Position numbers and translations under genes: made by a program. A stretch of 64,000 nt of DNA from contig CANRPU010000006.1 in assembly GCA_947632555.1 (NCBI GenBank), positions 62,001-126,000 of the forward strand, written 5' to 3'. Origin of the DNA: an uncultured Lachnospiraceae bacterium (GTDB lineage Bacteria; Bacillota; Clostridia; Lachnospirales; Lachnospiraceae). Of this stretch, positions 42,575 to 51,347 are shown piece after piece (the stretch's first letter is position 1; each line of letters opens with the position of its first letter). The notes under the pieces were generated by a model, which saw only the letters and a list, made by a program, of their open reading frames with translations, had not been told where the DNA came from and ran no database searches.

Positions 42575-43576
42575 ATGGCAAAGTCGGCCAATCAGAAACT
42601 GAAGCTGTTTTATATCCTGCAGATGCTCATGGAGAATACGGATGAGGAGCATGTTTTAAGTACGCAGGAAATCATTGACAAACTGGCCGCCAACGATATC
42701 AAGGCGGAGCGTAAGACGATCTACGACGATATGGCCTGTCTGCAGGATTTCGGGTATGACATCATTTTAAAAAAAGGCAGAGTGGGAAGCGGTTACTGTC
42801 TGGCCGGAAGGGATTTTGAGCTGGCCGAACTGAAACTTTTGGTGGACGCCGTGCAGGCTTCCCGTTTTATGACGGTCAAAAAATCCCGTGAACTGATCAA
42901 AAAGCTGGAAAAGCTGGCCAGCAGGTACCAGGCGGGACAGCTGCAGCGTCAGGTCTATGTGTCGGGAAGAGTTAAGACGGAAAACGAGAAAATATATTAC
43001 AATGTGGATACGGTATATAAGGCCATAGATGAAAACGTGAAGATCACGTTCACTTATCTGGAATGGAGCCTTTCCCGGGAATTGAAACCCAGAAGAGCCG
43101 GGGAAAAATATCTGGTCAGTCCCTGGGCGCTCATCTGGGATGATGAAAATTATTATCTGGCAGGCTACGACGGGAAGGCGGACAGGCTGAAGCACTACCG
43201 GGTGGATAAAATGGGCAGCGTGGCACTGACCAGGGAGCCCAGAGAAGGCCGGGAACAGTTTGAAAAGGTGGGACTGGCGGAATACACCAAGCGTACGTTC
43301 GGTATGTTCGGGGGAGAAGAAGAAACGGTGACGCTGGCTTTTCCAAACAGACTGATCGGCGTGGTGATGGACAGATTTGGCAGAGATACGGATATCCGTC
43401 CCCTGGGGGAAGGATATTTCTCCAGCCGTATCAAAGCGGCGGTCAGCGGACAGTTTTTTGGCTGGCTGGCCGGTCTGGGAAAAGAAGTCAGAGTGGTTTC
43501 GCCGGATGACGTGCGGGCAGCCTATGAAGGCTGGCTGGAGGAAATCCTGAAGGCGCAGAGAGGAGGAGCACAATGA
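42575..43576 (+). CDS. WYL-domain transcriptional regulator
   Basis: 333 residues. N-terminal winged helix (QEIIDKLAANDIKAERKTIYDDMACLQD), middle WYL domain (ITFTYLEWSLS ... YLVSPWALIWDDENYYLAGYD, split here) and a C-terminal WCX-like extension. WYL domains bind nucleic acid or nucleotide ligands, often in DNA-damage or defence control. Directly joined to the HAD gene upstream and by ATGA to nrdD downstream, so it is a strong candidate regulator of this dNTP operon. Confidence 0.9.
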   Translation: MAKSANQKLKLFYILQMLMENTDEEHVLSTQEIIDKLAANDIKAERKTIYDDMACLQDFGYDIILKKGRVGSGYCLAGRDFELAELKLLVDAVQASRFMTVKKSRELIKKLEKLASRYQAGQLQRQVYVSGRVKTENEKIYYNVDTVYKAIDENVKITFTYLEWSLSRELKPRRAGEKYLVSPWALIWDDENYYLAGYDGKADRLKHYRVDKMGSVALTREPREGREQFEKVGLAEYTKRTFGMFGGEEETVTLAFPNRLIGVVMDRFGRDTDIRPLGEGYFSSRIKAAVSGQFFGWLAGLGKEVRVVSPDDVRAAYEGWLEEILKAQRGGAQ

Positions 43577-45762
43577 GCATGGCGATGGAAGAGGCAGAAA
43601 AGGATACTGTGGATTACAGGGCGGAATTTCAGCCCGCGAAACCGGTGGCGGTCATTAAAAAGGACGGAAGCAGAGAGGCTTTCAATATGCAGAAAGTAGT
43701 GGACGCCATCGGAAAGAGCGCGTACCGCGCCCTGACAAAATTTACCGTGGAAGAGAAACGGCATATCTGCCAGCACGTGATCGAGAAAGTAAATGATCTG
43801 GGAGCGGACGAGATTCCCATTCAGGTCATGCACAATGTGGTGGAGAGCGCGCTGGAAGAAGTCAAACCCATTGTAGCCAAGAGCTATCGGGATTACCGGA
43901 ATTACAAACAGGATTTTGTGCGCATGCTGGATGACGTTTACAAAAAGAGTCAGTCCATTATGTATATCGGGGACAAGGAGAACGCCAATACGGATTCCGC
44001 GCTGGTTTCTACCAAAAGGAGCCTGATCTTCAATCAGCTCAACAAGGAACTGTATCAGAAGTTTTTTATGACTACGGAAGAGATTCAGGCCTGCCGCGAC
44101 GGATATATCTATGTGCACGACATGTCAGCCCGCCGGGATACCATGAACTGCTGTCTGTTCGACGTGGAGCATGTGCTGGCCGGTGGCTTCGAGATGGGAA
44201 ATATCTGGTACAACGAACCCAAGACGCTGGACGTGGCGTTTGACGTGATCGGCGATATCGTGCTGAGCGCGGCCAGCCAGCAGTATGGCGGGTTTACCGT
44301 GCCCAGTGTAGACAATATCCTGGAGCCTTACGCGGAGAAATCCTACAAAAAATACGTGGAGAAGTATGTGGGCCTGGGGATCGGACAAGAAAAAGCGGAG
44401 GAAACGGCCTACGCGGATGTGGTGCGGGAATTTGAGCAGGGCTTTCAGGGCTGGGAATATAAATTCAATACCGTTGCCAGCAGCCGGGGAGATTATCCCT
44501 TTATTACCGTGACCGCCGGAACGGGGACCGGGCGCTTTGCCAGACTGGCCACGATTTCCATGCTCAATGTCAGAAGAGAAGGACAGGGAAAAGCGGGTCA
44601 CAAAAAACCGGTGCTGTTCCCCAAGATCGTATTTTTATATGATGAAAACCTGCACGGAGAGGGAAAACCCTTGGAAGACGTGTTTGAGGCCGGGATCCGC
44701 TGCTCCGCGAGATCCATGTATCCGGACTGGCTGAGCCTGACCGGAAAAGGGTATGTGGCCAGCATATATAAACGGTACGGCAAGATCATTTCCCCGATGG
44801 GATGCCGGGCGTTTTTATCTCCCTGGTATGAAAGGGGCGGCATGCATCCCGCGGATGATGCGGATACGCCGGTTTTTGTGGGACGCTTTAATATCGGCGC
44901 GGTATCCCTGCATCTGCCGATGATCCTGGCCAAGGCCAGACAGGAAAGCCGGGATTTCTATGAGGTGCTGGATTATTATCTGGAGCTTATCAGACAACTG
45001 CATATCCGTACTTACGCCTATCTGGGAGAAATGCGGGCATCCACCAATCCACTGGCTTACTGCGAAGGCGGTTTCCTGGGCGGGCATCTGAAACTGACGG
45101 ATAAAATCAAACCTCTTTTAAAATCCGCCACCGCGAGTTTCGGGATCACGGCGTTAAACGAGCTGCAGATGCTCTATAACGGCAGATCTCTGGTGGAAGA
45201 CGGGCAGTTCGCTTTGGAGGTCATGGAGCATATCAACGCCAGGATCAATGAATTTAAGGAAGCGGACGGCAATCTGTACGCTATTTACGGAACGCCGGCG
45301 GAGAATCTCTGCGGGCTGCAGATCAAGCAGTTCCGGAGAAAGTACGGGATCATTGAAGGCGTTTCCGACCGGGAATATGTGAGCAATTCTTTTCACTGCC
45401 ATGTAACGGAGGACATTACGCCCATTGAAAAGCAGGATCTGGAAGAGCGTTTCTGGGATCTGTGCAACGGTGGGAAAATACAGTACGTGAAATATCCCAT
45501 TGATTACAATATCGAGGCCATCAAGACACTGGTGCGCAGAGCTATGGATATGGGATTCTATGAAGGCGTCAATCTTTCGCTGGCGTATTGTGATGACTGC
45601 GGCCATCAGGAACTGGAAATGGATGTATGCCCCAAGTGCGGCAGCCGGAATCTGACCAAAATAGACAGGATGAACGGTTATCTGTCCTATTCCAGGGTAC
45701 ATGGAGATACCCGCCTGAATGACGCGAAAATGGCGGAGATCGCTGAAAGGAAAAGTATGTAA
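43573..45762 (+). CDS. nrdD: Anaerobic ribonucleoside-triphosphate reductase
   Basis: Class III glycyl-radical reductase making dNTPs without oxygen, 729 residues. ATP-cone at ~25-120 (VIKKDGSREAFNMQKVV); C-terminal zinc site C673, C676, C686, C689; radical glycine G702 in DRMNGYLS. Starts at ATGA overlapping the WYL gene (a second ATG at 43579 is possible) and ends in TAATG with nrdG, its activase. Confidence 0.96.
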   Translation: MSMAMEEAEKDTVDYRAEFQPAKPVAVIKKDGSREAFNMQKVVDAIGKSAYRALTKFTVEEKRHICQHVIEKVNDLGADEIPIQVMHNVVESALEEVKPIVAKSYRDYRNYKQDFVRMLDDVYKKSQSIMYIGDKENANTDSALVSTKRSLIFNQLNKELYQKFFMTTEEIQACRDGYIYVHDMSARRDTMNCCLFDVEHVLAGGFEMGNIWYNEPKTLDVAFDVIGDIVLSAASQQYGGFTVPSVDNILEPYAEKSYKKYVEKYVGLGIGQEKAEETAYADVVREFEQGFQGWEYKFNTVASSRGDYPFITVTAGTGTGRFARLATISMLNVRREGQGKAGHKKPVLFPKIVFLYDENLHGEGKPLEDVFEAGIRCSARSMYPDWLSLTGKGYVASIYKRYGKIISPMGCRAFLSPWYERGGMHPADDADTPVFVGRFNIGAVSLHLPMILAKARQESRDFYEVLDYYLELIRQLHIRTYAYLGEMRASTNPLAYCEGGFLGGHLKLTDKIKPLLKSATASFGITALNELQMLYNGRSLVEDGQFALEVMEHINARINEFKEADGNLYAIYGTPAENLCGLQIKQFRRKYGIIEGVSDREYVSNSFHCHVTEDITPIEKQDLEERFWDLCNGGKIQYVKYPIDYNIEAIKTLVRRAMDMGFYEGVNLSLAYCDDCGHQELEMDVCPKCGSRNLTKIDRMNGYLSYSRVHGDTRLNDAKMAEIAERKSM

Positions 45763-46274
45763 TGCGATATCATAATATTACCAAGGATGACATGCTCAAC
45801 GGTGACGGCCTGCGGGTGGTGCTCTGGGTGGCGGGCTGCCTCCATTGCTGCGAAGGCTGTCATAATCCTGTGACTTGGGATCCTAACGGCGGACTGCCGT
45901 TTGACCGTCCGGCGAAGGAAGAACTGTTTGAGCAGCTGCGCAAACCCTATATCAGCGGCGTCACCTTTTCCGGCGGGGACCCGCTGCATCCGGCTAATCG
46001 CTTGGAGATCCGGGAACTGGCGGAGGAGATCAAAGAAAACTTTCCCCGTAAGACCGTCTGGCTGTATACCGGGGAACTGTGGGAAGAAATCTGTACCGAT
46101 CCGCTCATGCGCTGCGTGGACGTGGTAGTGGACGGAGAGTTTTGTCAGGATCTGAAGGATAACAGGCTTTTGTGGAAGGGCAGCGCAAATCAGAGGGTAA
46201 TAGACGTAAAAAAGACACTGGCGGAAGGGGACGGACGGATTCCCGTTCTCTACTGCGGAGATTATGAAAACTGA
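45762..46274 (+). CDS. nrdG: Anaerobic ribonucleotide reductase activating protein
   Basis: 170-residue radical SAM activase that forms the glycyl radical on NrdD. CX3CX2C in GCLHCCEGCHNP; TFSGGDPLHP is the GGE-like SAM motif. Its start overlaps the last base of the nrdD stop. Confidence 0.96.
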   Translation: MRYHNITKDDMLNGDGLRVVLWVAGCLHCCEGCHNPVTWDPNGGLPFDRPAKEELFEQLRKPYISGVTFSGGDPLHPANRLEIRELAEEIKENFPRKTVWLYTGELWEEICTDPLMRCVDVVVDGEFCQDLKDNRLLWKGSANQRVIDVKKTLAEGDGRIPVLYCGDYEN

Positions 46275-46283
46275 GGAGGGCAT

Positions 46284-46796
46284 ATGAAAAAAGTAGCGCA
46301 GTTTTTTAAGGTCAGCGAACAGAATTTTACGGAGGCCATGAAGGAAGAGTTTCCCGAATATACGGAAAACGATATCAGGGATATCTATGAGTCCCTGCAG
46401 CTGCCGCGGCGGGCAACTAAAGGCAGCGCCGGATATGATTTTTACGCGCCGTTTGCCTTCAGTCTGCCGGCGGGAAGCACCATAAAGATTCCTACGGGTA
46501 TCCGGGTGAAGATAGATGACGGATGGGTTTTAAAGCTCTATCCCCGAAGCGGTCTGGGCTTTAAGTACAGGCTGCAGATGAACAATACGGTGGGGATCAT
46601 CGACAGCGATTATTATGATTCCGACAACGAGGGACACATATTCGCCAAGATCACCAATGATTCCAATGAGGGAAAAACACTGGAAATAAGCGCCGGCGCC
46701 GGCTTTATACAGGGGATTTTCGTGGAATACGGCATTACGGTGGATGACGAGGCGGAAGGCGTCCGAAACGGCGGCTTCGGCAGCACGGGGAAATAA
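46284..46796 (+). CDS. dut: dUTPase-like nucleotidohydrolase
   Basis: 170 residues with the five trimeric-dUTPase motifs: GSAGYDFYAP, PRSGLGFK, NTVGIIDSDYYDSDNEGH, GFIQGIFVEY and RNGGFGSTGK. Motif III has extra residues (YYDSDNEGH in place of YRGE), and there is a ~45-residue N-terminal extension. It would turn dUTP into dUMP, the kind of nucleotide the YjjG-like HAD protein at the operon start may handle. SD GAGGAGGG upstream. Confidence 0.9.
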   Translation: MKKVAQFFKVSEQNFTEAMKEEFPEYTENDIRDIYESLQLPRRATKGSAGYDFYAPFAFSLPAGSTIKIPTGIRVKIDDGWVLKLYPRSGLGFKYRLQMNNTVGIIDSDYYDSDNEGHIFAKITNDSNEGKTLEISAGAGFIQGIFVEYGITVDDEAEGVRNGGFGSTGK

Positions 46797-46799
46797 AAC

Positions 46800-46828
46800 G
46801 CATAAAAGACTCCTTTTTCGGCATACTA
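46800..46828 (+). promoter_or_regulatory. Sigma-G/F (forespore) promoter of the germination gene
   Basis: GCATA (gHATR type), 17-bp spacer, CATACTA (CATnHTA type), as in B. subtilis sigma-G promoters. Expected start near 46835, 24 nt before the ATG. Confidence 0.6.
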
Positions 46829-46858
46829 AGCCTAGATGTCTGGAAAAGGAGTTTTCTT
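46806..46858 (+). terminator. Hairpin after dut that contains the RBS of the next gene
   Basis: AAGACTCCTTTTTC (46806-46819) pairs over 14 bp (two G-T) with GGAAAAGGAGTTTT (46842-46855), then CTT. It can act as the terminator of the nrd operon; its right arm is also the SD AAAAGGAG of the germination gene. A forespore transcript begins inside the 22-nt loop and lacks the left arm. Confidence 0.55.
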
Positions 46859-48331
46859 ATGGAAAATGAGGAAAGAATTGAAAAAGAAAAAGCAAGCGGC
46901 AGAATGAGCGGCGTTCTGAAGGAGAATATGGCTTATCTGCACGACAGGCTGGCGGTGGATGTCAGTTTTGACCTGGTATACCGGGTCATCCGGATCGGGG
47001 AAAGGGATGCCTGTATGTACTTTGTGGACGGTTTCTGCAAGGATGAGCTCATGCAGAAACTGTTACAGTATTTTATGAGCATTACCAAAGAGGATATGCC
47101 CGCGGATGCCCATGAAATGAGCAAGCGTCACATTCCATATGTGGAGGTGGATCTGAAAGATTCATGGGACGATATCCTCTACGGCCTCCTGTCCGGGGTG
47201 TTTGTTCTCTTTATTGACGGCTATACCCAGGCGGTCATGATCGATTCCAGAACCTATCCCGCCAGAAGCGTGGGAGAACCGGATAAGGACAAGGTGCTCA
47301 GGGGTTCCAAAGACGGTTTTGTGGAAACCCTGATCTTTAATACGGCTCTGATCAGGAGAAGGATCCGCAGTACGGAGCTGCGCATTGAGATGATGTGCGC
47401 CGGGAAAAATTCCAAAACGGATATCGCGGTCTGTTACATGGATTCCCGGGTGGATCATAAATTTCTGACGCAGATCAAAGAGCGGATCAAAAACATCTCG
47501 GTGGATGCGCTGACCATGAACCAGGAAAGTCTGGCGGAATGCCTCTATGAGAGAAAATGGTTTAATCCGTTCCCGAAGTTTAAGTATTCCGAGCGGCCCG
47601 ATACGGCCGCGGCCCAGATCCTGGAAGGCAATATCGTGATCCTGGTGGACAATTCTCCCTCCGCCATGATCATGCCCACCTCCATCTTCGATGTGGTGGA
47701 GGAGGCGGACGATTATTATTTCCCACCCATAACCGGCACCTATCTGCGGCTTTCCCGCTTCCTGATCGCCCTGCTGACGTATTTCCTGACACCTACTTTT
47801 TTACTGCTGATGAATAACAGAGGATACATTCCTCAGGCGTTTCAGTTCATTGTGCTCAAGGAACCGGAAAACATTCCGTTGATCTGGCAGTTTTTGATTC
47901 TGGAGCTGGCCATTGACGGCCTGCGTCTGGCCGCGGTCAATACGCCGAATATGCTGAGCACGCCGCTGTCCGTTATGGCGGCCCTGGTGCTGGGGGAATT
48001 TTCGGTCAACAGCGGCTGGTTCAACGCCGAGGTGATGCTGTACATGGCGTTTGTGGCCATTGCCAATTATACCCAGTCCAACTATGAACTGGGATACGCG
48101 CTGAAGTTCATGCGCATCCTGACACTGATCCTGACAGCGATATTCGGCCTTTGGGGCTATATCGGCGGCGTGATCTTCTGCGCGCTGGCAGTAGTGACCA
48201 ACCGGACTGTTTCCCGGCAGAGCTATATTTATCCGCTGGTGCCGTTAAATCTGAAAAAATTAGGCGCCAGACTGTTCCGGCTGCGGCTGCCGGGAGCGAG
48301 GCATTCCGGCGGGCAGAATACCGAAAAATAG
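46859..48331 (+). CDS. GerA/SpoVAF family spore germination protein
   Basis: 490 residues. Soluble N-terminal half (~1-270) followed by about five membrane helices (~290-440), as in the GerA subunit family (PF03323). EGNIVILVDNSPSAMIMPTS and RLSRFLIALLTYFLTPTFL are typical. It stands alone, without gerB or gerC partners, which favours SpoVAF. SpoVAF is forespore-expressed in B. subtilis, which agrees with the promoter seen. Confidence 0.88.
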   Translation: MENEERIEKEKASGRMSGVLKENMAYLHDRLAVDVSFDLVYRVIRIGERDACMYFVDGFCKDELMQKLLQYFMSITKEDMPADAHEMSKRHIPYVEVDLKDSWDDILYGLLSGVFVLFIDGYTQAVMIDSRTYPARSVGEPDKDKVLRGSKDGFVETLIFNTALIRRRIRSTELRIEMMCAGKNSKTDIAVCYMDSRVDHKFLTQIKERIKNISVDALTMNQESLAECLYERKWFNPFPKFKYSERPDTAAAQILEGNIVILVDNSPSAMIMPTSIFDVVEEADDYYFPPITGTYLRLSRFLIALLTYFLTPTFLLLMNNRGYIPQAFQFIVLKEPENIPLIWQFLILELAIDGLRLAAVNTPNMLSTPLSVMAALVLGEFSVNSGWFNAEVMLYMAFVAIANYTQSNYELGYALKFMRILTLILTAIFGLWGYIGGVIFCALAVVTNRTVSRQSYIYPLVPLNLKKLGARLFRLRLPGARHSGGQNTEK

Positions 48332-48338
48332 AAAAATA

Positions 48339-48367
48339 TTGTAAAATCCGAATGTTAATGATATAAT
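48339..48367 (+). promoter_or_regulatory. Sigma-A promoter of degV gene
   Basis: TTGTAA, 17-bp spacer, TATAAT, 35 bp before the ATG. Confidence 0.7.
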
Positions 48368-48402
48368 GACAATGCTATTTGAAAAACGGAGGCACGTGAT
48401 AC

Positions 48403-49284
48403 ATGGCGGATTTTACCATTGTAACGGATTCCACGGCGGATCTGCCGGTGGAATATCTGGAAAACAATAATGTAGCCTGCATGAATATGAGCTACACTGT
48501 GGACGGAGAAACTTACAGCGGAAATACGGGGAAGGAACTTCCCTGGAAAGAATTTTACAGGCTGATGCGGGAAGAGGGAAAAATGCCGTCCACTTCTCAG
48601 ATCAATCCGGAAGAGATACGGAATACTTTTGAGAAACTCGTGGAAACAGGCAGCAGAAAGATCCTTTATCTGGCGTTTTCTTCCGGGCTGAGCGGAACCT
48701 GCGGCAATGGGCAGCTTGCCGCTCAGGATGTTATGGAAGAGCATCCGGATGTGAAGATCATCGTGATAGATTCTCTGTGCGCTTCCCTGGGGGAAGGTTT
48801 GTTCGTGTACTATGCCGTCAGGATGCGCCTGGCGGGCAAAAGCATGGAAGAAACGGCGGATTGGTTAAAAGCCAATGTCCGGAACTTTGTGCATGTGTTT
48901 ACTGTGGATGATCTGCATCATCTGCATCGGGGCGGGAGAGTGTCCAAGACCACCGCGGTCATCGGCACGATGGCAGGGATTAAGCCCATACTGCATGTGG
49001 ACAACGAAGGCCATCTGATCCCCGTAAATAAGGTGAGAGGCAGAAAAAAATCTCTGTGCGCGCTGGTGGACTATATGGAAAAACATATGGGCTCCCGCAG
49101 GAAAGATAATGAGATCGTGTTTATCAGCCACGGGGACGCGCTTCAGGACGCGCAGTTTGTGGCCGGTCAGGTAGAAGAGAGGTTCGGTATCAAGAACTTT
49201 ATGATAGAACCGATCGGTCCAACCGTGGGTACGCACTCCGGGCCGGGAACGGTGGCGCTGTTCTTCCTTGGGGATGCGAGATAA
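48403..49284 (+). CDS. DegV family fatty-acid-binding protein
   Basis: 293 residues. Begins FTIVTDSTADLPVEY and has STSQINPEEI, FSSGLSGTC, and HRGGRVSKT, the lipid-binding signatures of DegV/FakB. FakB proteins present fatty acids to the kinase FakA; no fakA is near. SD GGAGG 8 nt upstream. Single gene with own promoter. Confidence 0.92.
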   Translation: MADFTIVTDSTADLPVEYLENNNVACMNMSYTVDGETYSGNTGKELPWKEFYRLMREEGKMPSTSQINPEEIRNTFEKLVETGSRKILYLAFSSGLSGTCGNGQLAAQDVMEEHPDVKIIVIDSLCASLGEGLFVYYAVRMRLAGKSMEETADWLKANVRNFVHVFTVDDLHHLHRGGRVSKTTAVIGTMAGIKPILHVDNEGHLIPVNKVRGRKKSLCALVDYMEKHMGSRRKDNEIVFISHGDALQDAQFVAGQVEERFGIKNFMIEPIGPTVGTHSGPGTVALFFLGDAR

Positions 49285-49312
49285 GCAGCGCGCCTGATGA
49301 GGGGAGTACTGC

Positions 49313-49864
49313 TTACCAGCTTCTGATGAATTTGTCTATGTAATTGTCCAGGCAGTGTTCGATAACCCTGATGGCATCTTCCCGGTTGCCCTGCTCGTTG
49401 ACATCGGTGGTCTTGTTTTCCAGCGCTTTATAGATCGTGAAGAAATGCTCCATTTCCTGCACCACATGGGCAGGCAGTTCGGAAATATCGCGGTAGCTGT
49501 TGTAGGTAGGATCGTTAAAGGGCACCGCGATGATCTTTTCGTCCTTTTTGCCGCCGTCCAGCATGGAAATAACGCCGATAGGGTATGCCCTGACAAGAGT
49601 TAAGGGCGATACCGGTTCCGAACAGAGTAAAAGCACGTCCAAAGGGTCCCCGTCATCGCCGTAGGTCCTGGGAATAAAGCCGTAGTTGGCCGGATAGTGG
49701 GTGGAAGTATACAGGATGCGGTCTAAGATGATATAGCCGGTTTCTTTATCCAGTTCATATTTATTCTTGCTTCCCTTGGGAATTTCGATAACGCAGATAA
49801 AGTCCGTGGGAGTCACCCTTTTCACATTAATATTATGCCAGATATTGTTGTTGATGCTGTCCAT
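49313..49864 (-). CDS. ppa: Inorganic pyrophosphatase, type I
   Basis: 183 residues, soluble family I enzyme hydrolysing PPi. YGDDGDPLDVLLL holds the metal-binding Asp cluster; KNKYELDKETG, and YPANYGFIPRTYG are typical. Minus strand with GAGGAA before the ATG. Own promoter; converges with degV. Confidence 0.93.
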   Translation of the reverse strand: MDSINNNIWHNINVKRVTPTDFICVIEIPKGSKNKYELDKETGYIILDRILYTSTHYPANYGFIPRTYGDDGDPLDVLLLCSEPVSPLTLVRAYPIGVISMLDGGKKDEKIIAVPFNDPTYNSYRDISELPAHVVQEMEHFFTIYKALENKTTDVNEQGNREDAIRVIEHCLDNYIDKFIRSW

Positions 49865-49931
49865 ATTTCCTCACATTCTGCCGCGAAAAGCGGCGTTTTC
49901 ATTCCGGGAGCATTTATGGTACCCTAAAATT

Positions 49932-49959
49932 ATTATAGCATGTTCGGGCAGGTTGTAAA
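49932..49959 (-). promoter_or_regulatory. Sigma-A promoter of ppa
   Basis: Minus strand TTTACA, 16-bp spacer with an extended TGC, TATAAT. Confidence 0.6.
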
Positions 49960-50019
49960 TACGGAAAATTGAGAGGAACGGACCGGGGATAAAATAAAGG
50001 GGTCTGTGATCCGGCGCGT

Positions 50020-50056
50020 AAAAGAGCCCCACAACGGTCGGTTGAGGGACTCCTTT
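50020..50056 (-). terminator. Terminator of the cotJ operon
   Basis: On the minus strand GAGTCCCTCAAC pairs with GTTGTGGGGCTC (one mismatch, one G-T), then TTTT. Confidence 0.7.
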
Positions 50057-50074
50057 TTAAAAAGACATGGGGAT

Positions 50075-50695
50075 TTAGTTATTGCAGCCACAGTCCGCGA
50101 CGGTGTCAAAGCCGGGGTTAAAGGCGTAGAAGTTCTTTTCGTTGAGCCTATCCTGGGTAATGCGCAGGGCTTCCCCGAAGCGCTGGAAGTGTACAACTTC
50201 ACGCTGGCGCAGGAATTTAATGGGTTCGCAGACATCCGGATCGTCGATCAGACGAAGGATATTGTCATAAGTGGTACGGGCTTTCTGCTCGGCCGCCATA
50301 TCTTCAAACAGATCGGTGATCACGTCACCTTTGCTCTGAAATTCACAGGCGTTGAAAGGAATGCCGCCCGCCGCCTGAGGCCAGATACCTACGGTATGGT
50401 CGGTATAATAAGGGGCGAAACCGCACTTCTCGATCTCTTCCATGGACAGATTCCGGGTGAGCTGGTGCACAATGGCCGCCACCATTTCCAGGTGGGCCAG
50501 TTCTTCTGTACCGATGTCGGTCAGTACGCCGGCCACTTCCCTGTAGGGCGTAGCGTAACGCTGGGAAAGGTAGCGCATGCTGGCACCCATTTCTCCGTCC
50601 GGGCCGCCGTATTGGGACATGATCGCCTGCGCCAGCTTGGCGTTGGGATTCTTGATGTTGACAGGAAACTGTAATCTTCTTTCATAACTCCACAT
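50075..50695 (-). CDS. cotJC: Spore coat protein CotJC (manganese catalase family)
   Basis: 206 residues with ferritin-like dimanganese-catalase features: glutamate/histidine ligands in GTEELAHLEMVAAIVHQL and VVHFQRFGEAL. Component of the spore coat, possibly protecting against peroxide. Third gene of cotJABC; its start overlaps the CotJB stop by one base. Ends at the operon terminator. Confidence 0.94.
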   Translation of the reverse strand: MWSYERRLQFPVNIKNPNAKLAQAIMSQYGGPDGEMGASMRYLSQRYATPYREVAGVLTDIGTEELAHLEMVAAIVHQLTRNLSMEEIEKCGFAPYYTDHTVGIWPQAAGGIPFNACEFQSKGDVITDLFEDMAAEQKARTTYDNILRLIDDPDVCEPIKFLRQREVVHFQRFGEALRITQDRLNEKNFYAFNPGFDTVADCGCNN

Positions 50696-51030
50696 TAGCG
50701 ATATCCTCCTTTTCCCGTATTGTTACGAGGCTGCATGGGGGGCGTTTCACAGGCCAGCGGATACGGATCCGCGGCATTTTCCCATGGCATGGGGGCTAAA
50801 GTCCAGTTCCATTCTTTTTTATCCATGGACGTATCTGTTGTAAGAGGGTAGTAGCGGGATGAAAAATCCAGCATCATCTGGTTTTTGATGCGCGCGTAGT
50901 GATTAAAATATTCCATTGCCTGCGCGTCAAAGGGGTGGGTATCCAGGTACTCGTTTAATTCCACCAGCGTAAAGTCAATGATGCTGATGTCTTTTAACAG
51001 ACGTTCCCGTTCGCTGCAGCTGCCGTTCAT
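50695..51030 (-). CDS. cotJB: Spore coat protein CotJB
   Basis: 111 residues. The helical core ISIIDFTLVELNEYLDTHPFDAQAMEY then YYPLT and the WNWTLAPMPWE stretch match CotJB; the last ~30 residues are Pro/Asn-rich. Sits between CotJA (ATGA overlap) and CotJC. Confidence 0.92.
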   Translation of the reverse strand: MNGSCSERERLLKDISIIDFTLVELNEYLDTHPFDAQAMEYFNHYARIKNQMMLDFSSRYYPLTTDTSMDKKEWNWTLAPMPWENAADPYPLACETPPMQPRNNTGKGGYR

Positions 51031-51197
51031 GAAACCACCCTCCTTCCGGTAAAAGGTTTATCCAGTTCGGGGAAGATGGTGCCCTTTTGGAAACCCTCTT
51101 CCAGATTGTCGTAGATACAGGAAAGGTGCTGCCACGGAACATAGGCCATGGCGATGGGAAAACGTTCCAGATTTTCGTCAAAATGATGATCCTGCAT
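51027..51197 (-). CDS. cotJA: Spore coat-associated protein CotJA
   Basis: 56 residues, easily missed because it is short. MAYVPWQHLSCIYDNLEEGF and KGTIFPELDKPFTGRR match CotJA. SD AAAGGA lies 5-6 nt before the ATG on the minus strand, and the stop overlaps cotJB as ATGA. First gene of cotJABC. I did not find a convincing sigma-E promoter upstream; the region 51198-51347 up to the divergent hydrogenase holds both promoters presumably. Confidence 0.9.
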   Translation of the reverse strand: MQDHHFDENLERFPIAMAYVPWQHLSCIYDNLEEGFQKGTIFPELDKPFTGRRVVS

Positions 51198-51347
51198 AGT
51201 AATCCTTTGATTTTGAGTGATTTTCTATAGTATATGCGGCGCTTTTCAGGGCGTTACAGCCTGGCGGGAAGCAAACAAGAGGCTTGATTTCCTGACAAGT
51301 TTATGTTTTACTAGACATAGCGTGATCGTATATCGGGAGGAAAAGAA

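Noticed and set aside
51198..51260. Possible sigma-E promoter of cotJABC
   Set aside because: GCATATA-like and CTCAAAAT boxes can be drawn on the minus strand at workable spacing, but the match is too weak to report as a feature.
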